DNA from: Prevotella sp.
Lineage (GTDB): Bacteria; Bacteroidota; Bacteroidia; Bacteroidales; Bacteroidaceae
Direction of reading: 5' to 3'
NCBI GenBank assembly: GCA_017417465.1
Contig: JAFPZD010000252.1
Coordinates: forward strand, 1-55,877
DNA length: 55,877 bases
This document shows positions 53,979-55,877 of this stretch, in pieces (the first letter of the stretch is position 1; every line of letters begins with the position of its first letter). A model generated the notes under the pieces. The model did not search any database. It was not told where the DNA came from and saw only the letters and a list, made by a program, of their open reading frames with translations. The translations under genes and the position numbers were made by a program.

Positions 53979-55283
53979 TTATTTCAATATCGTTTGCATG
54001 GTTTTTTCTGGTTCGATGGTAACTTTCGCCTCGTCAATCATGGTGCGGTCGAGACCGAATATGTCGGCAAAAAAGTCGTAGACGGCCTGACGCTTCGAGG
54101 GGCCGAAATCGTGACGCTCATTGGGGAGGTGGACATTGCGCACCTGGTTTTCTGCATCGTAGAACCCGAAGATGCGACGAATGAAGGGCAGCTCCAGTTC
54201 GGGAGTGGTCGAGGTCCAGTCGCCCCCATCGCTGACGAGTAGCAGGGGACGCGGGGCGATGATGGCCGCCAACTCCGCCTCACAAGTACCACCACCGGCC
54301 AGTTGCACGGGCATGCCACTCTCACAGGGACAGCCGCCATCGAAGTGTGATGCGACATGCACGACAGGTGCCGAAGCAGTAATACGGCTATCGAGCAGCG
54401 TGAGGAGCACGGTGTGCGTGCCGCCGCCACTGCCACCATTGGCAGCAATGCGGGTGGTGTCAATGTCTTTACGATTGTTGACCATCCAATCGAGCAGCTT
54501 CAGTCCGCAGGCTGCCTGGAAGATATGGGCACGGGGGGAATGGTGGTCACCGACTTCAGCTTTCGACTGGCTGTAGCCGTAGAGATCGAAGTCGACGCAT
54601 ACTGCACCCATACGTGCCAAGGTGGCCAAGCGCTGTTGCTCATCATCACGGTAGCGCGAGGGCCAATGGCCATCGGGACAAATGATCAGGGGCGAGAGCC
54701 TCCCATGTCCTTTCTTACGGAGCGGCGAATAGATGGTTCCGAAGACGTGCTCTCCAGGTGTCAGTTCCAAGCAGATGTTCTGAGTGGTGTAGCCGTCGTG
54801 ACGCCGAATCTTAGAAAGAACAGCTGGGACATCCTTCACGCATGAGTCGAGGAACTGGTCAATCTCTAACCGCTCGCGTACCTCTTTTAATAAGATACTC
54901 CGACGCTGTTCCCATGCTGTTCTGTCAGTATACTTCGCTGAAAGGTAGTCGAGCATCTGGCGCCCCTCATCTTCGTGGCGACGCGGATATTCGTAAAGCT
55001 TGATTTTGTAGAGGTTGCCATTCTGCTTCCACCAGTTCCAGTCGTAGTGTTTACAGATATTGTCGAGCGTCTGCTCCAAAGAATAGGGACGTACGCGGAA
55101 GTCGGCATAGGGCAGCATGACGCCCACAGTGTCGACATTGGCATCGAACTTGAACTTTACGCCAAACCTCTTGGCGACGTCCAGCATGATGTCGTGGACA
55201 GGGCGTGCGTAGCGTGTCTCGTAGGTCTGTGCCGAGACTTTTGCAGTGAGCAGTAGGAGGGTGATGAAGAGGAATCGTTTCAT
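53979..55283 (-). CDS. Secreted alpha/beta-hydrolase esterase with N-terminal STN-like domain
   Basis: 434 residues; signal peptide about 1-18 (TAKVSAQ). Residues about 25-95 look like an STN/DUF4974 module ([35 protein letters not shown]), normally found in TonB-dependent transducers, secretins and FecR proteins. The rest is an alpha/beta hydrolase: [14 protein letters not shown], nucleophile S285 in [26 protein letters not shown] and [15 protein letters not shown] with the histidine. The length is that of the acetyl-xylan-esterase/CE15-like group. A pectin methyl- or acetylesterase acting on rhamnogalacturonan II oligosaccharides is the likely role (B. thetaiotaomicron has such an esterase in its RG-II locus). 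Its ATG overlaps the upstream stop (ATGA, 55280-55283). Why an STN module is fused here is unclear. Confidence 0.75.
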   Translation of the reverse strand: MKRFLFITLLLLTAKVSAQTYETRYARPVHDIMLDVAKRFGVKFKFDANVDTVGVMLPYADFRVRPYSLEQTLDNICKHYDWNWWKQNGNLYKIKLYEYPRRHEDEGRQMLDYLSAKYTDRTAWEQRRSILLKEVRERLEIDQFLDSCVKDVPAVLSKIRRHDGYTTQNICLELTPGEHVFGTIYSPLRKKGHGRLSPLIICPDGHWPSRYRDDEQQRLATLARMGAVCVDFDLYGYSQSKAEVGDHHSPRAHIFQAACGLKLLDWMVNNRKDIDTTRIAANGGSGGGTHTVLLTLLDSRITASAPVVHVASHFDGGCPCESGMPVQLAGGGTCEAELAAIIAPRPLLLVSDGGDWTSTTPELELPFIRRIFGFYDAENQVRNVHLPNERHDFGPSKRQAVYDFFADIFGLDRTMIDEAKVTIEPEKTMQTILK

Positions 55284-55877
55284 TTGTATTTCAGTTGTCC
55301 TAAGTCATTACGATGAGCCACCGTCTTACCATTGACCATCAGCGTGAGACCCTGTCCCTGATGATAGTGCTGGCCGTTGCGGTCCCAGATGATGGTGAGC
55401 ATCTGTCCGCGGTAAAGGATACCGTCGAGACAGAAGTAATCCCAACTGTCGGCGGGTATTAACGGATTGACCACAATACTGCCGTCGGCCTGCGGACGCA
55501 GACCAGCCAAACCTGTAATCACGAGGTCGGCAAAGGTGGAGTGGTTGTAATAGCGCGAGCGTTCGCGGTCGCCCATCAGCCAGTAGCCGGTCGTCTCGTC
55601 GAGATATTCGCCGATATAAGGTTTGCCGCGCATGTGCTGCGACTGGGCGTAAAGGTTCATCTGTTTGAAGAAGATGGATGAATCGATGCCGGAAACGGTG
55701 GTTCCGTCATTCAGGTAATTGGCCAGGGCTGTCAGTGTCTGACTGGTGGCAAAGGGCCAGATGGCTCCGTCCCACTCGCATTTGCCGAAACCGTGTGAGC
55801 GGAACAGCGGATGACGGCGCTCGGCGGTGGTCAGTCCGTAGGGGGCGCTGAATCCTTTTTCGTCGGTCAGCTGTTTC
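55280..55877 (-). CDS. MGH1/GH63-like (alpha/alpha)6 glycosidase, 5' end outside window
   Basis: Only the last 198 codons are present; the frame is open to the window edge. The visible part is the end of a (alpha/alpha)6 barrel and a C-terminal sandwich: CEWDGAIWPFATSQTLTALA, GKPYIGEYLDETTGYWLMGD, RSRYYNHSTFADLVITGLAG and VNPLIPADSWDYFCLDGILY. That string is typical of secreted mannosylglycerate-hydrolase-like (MGH1/GH63-type) proteins common in pectin loci of Bacteroides. I cannot give a CAZy family from the end alone. It is the most upstream visible gene of the minus-strand operon and overlaps the esterase start by 4 bp, so the two are translationally coupled. The promoter of this arm lies outside the window. 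Confidence 0.78.
   Translation of the reverse strand, partial: KQLTDEKGFSAPYGLTTAERRHPLFRSHGFGKCEWDGAIWPFATSQTLTALANYLNDGTTVSGIDSSIFFKQMNLYAQSQHMRGKPYIGEYLDETTGYWLMGDRERSRYYNHSTFADLVITGLAGLRPQADGSIVVNPLIPADSWDYFCLDGILYRGQMLTIIWDRNGQHYHQGQGLTLMVNGKTVAHRNDLGQLKYK

Overview
The window is a large pectin-degradation locus from a member of the Bacteroidales, most likely Prevotellaceae. The evidence is a SusC/SusD pair, promoters of the Bacteroidetes type (TTTG, about 20 bp, TAnnTTTG), start sites without Shine-Dalgarno sequences, and a short C-terminal tail (LxGQR ... NGKK) that I know mainly from Prevotella. The DNA is GC-rich for that family. I see no tRNA, rRNA, CRISPR array, intact transposase or regulator (hybrid two-component, ECF or anti-sigma).

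Layout: 1-858 is the 5' part of a minus-strand secreted protein with a starch-binding-like module, probably from an unrelated locus. From 1070 to 13800 runs a plus-strand operon: GH2, GH2, GH106, SASA-type acetylesterase, DUF5703 protein. A new consensus promoter at 14162-14193 starts a second plus-strand run: PL1, GH141-like, cytosolic GH31, SSS sugar symporter, a beta-helix/TIM-barrel protein, a secreted sugar-isomerase-like/DUF3826 fusion, GH127, a second GH141-like, a GH43 multidomain protein and a 54-residue peptide (to 35079). From the right edge to 36073 the opposite strand carries an (alpha/alpha)6 glycosidase (cut by the window), an STN-alpha/beta-hydrolase fusion, GH95, GH140, SusC, SusD, two secreted surface-type proteins and a second PL1. 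The two arms converge on a gene-poor kilobase (35080-36072) holding a 689-bp element bounded by 34-bp inverted repeats and containing a frameshifted BRO-N antirepressor remnant.

Working together: GH140 (apiosidase), GH95 (L-galactosidase/L-fucosidase), GH141 (L-fucosidase), GH106 (L-rhamnosidase), GH127 (L-arabinofuranosidase/aceric-acid hydrolase), two GH2 and an esterase are the families known to take apart rhamnogalacturonan II in Bacteroides thetaiotaomicron. PL1 and GH43 suit the surrounding homogalacturonan and arabinan. SusC/SusD would bring fragments into the periplasm. The SSS symporter next to a GH31 without a signal peptide suggests that at least one small sugar product is finished in the cytoplasm. 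All substrate assignments are by family and context.

The most unusual property is repeat DNA. Period-7 arrays lie inside open reading frames (the signal peptides of GH106 and SusD, both GH141 genes, GH140) and directly in front of the SusC start codon. Period-9 and period-18 arrays are inserted in frame in GH31. Three separate 21/22-bp arrays flank the two PL1 genes, and two palindromes of more than 60 bp surround one of them.
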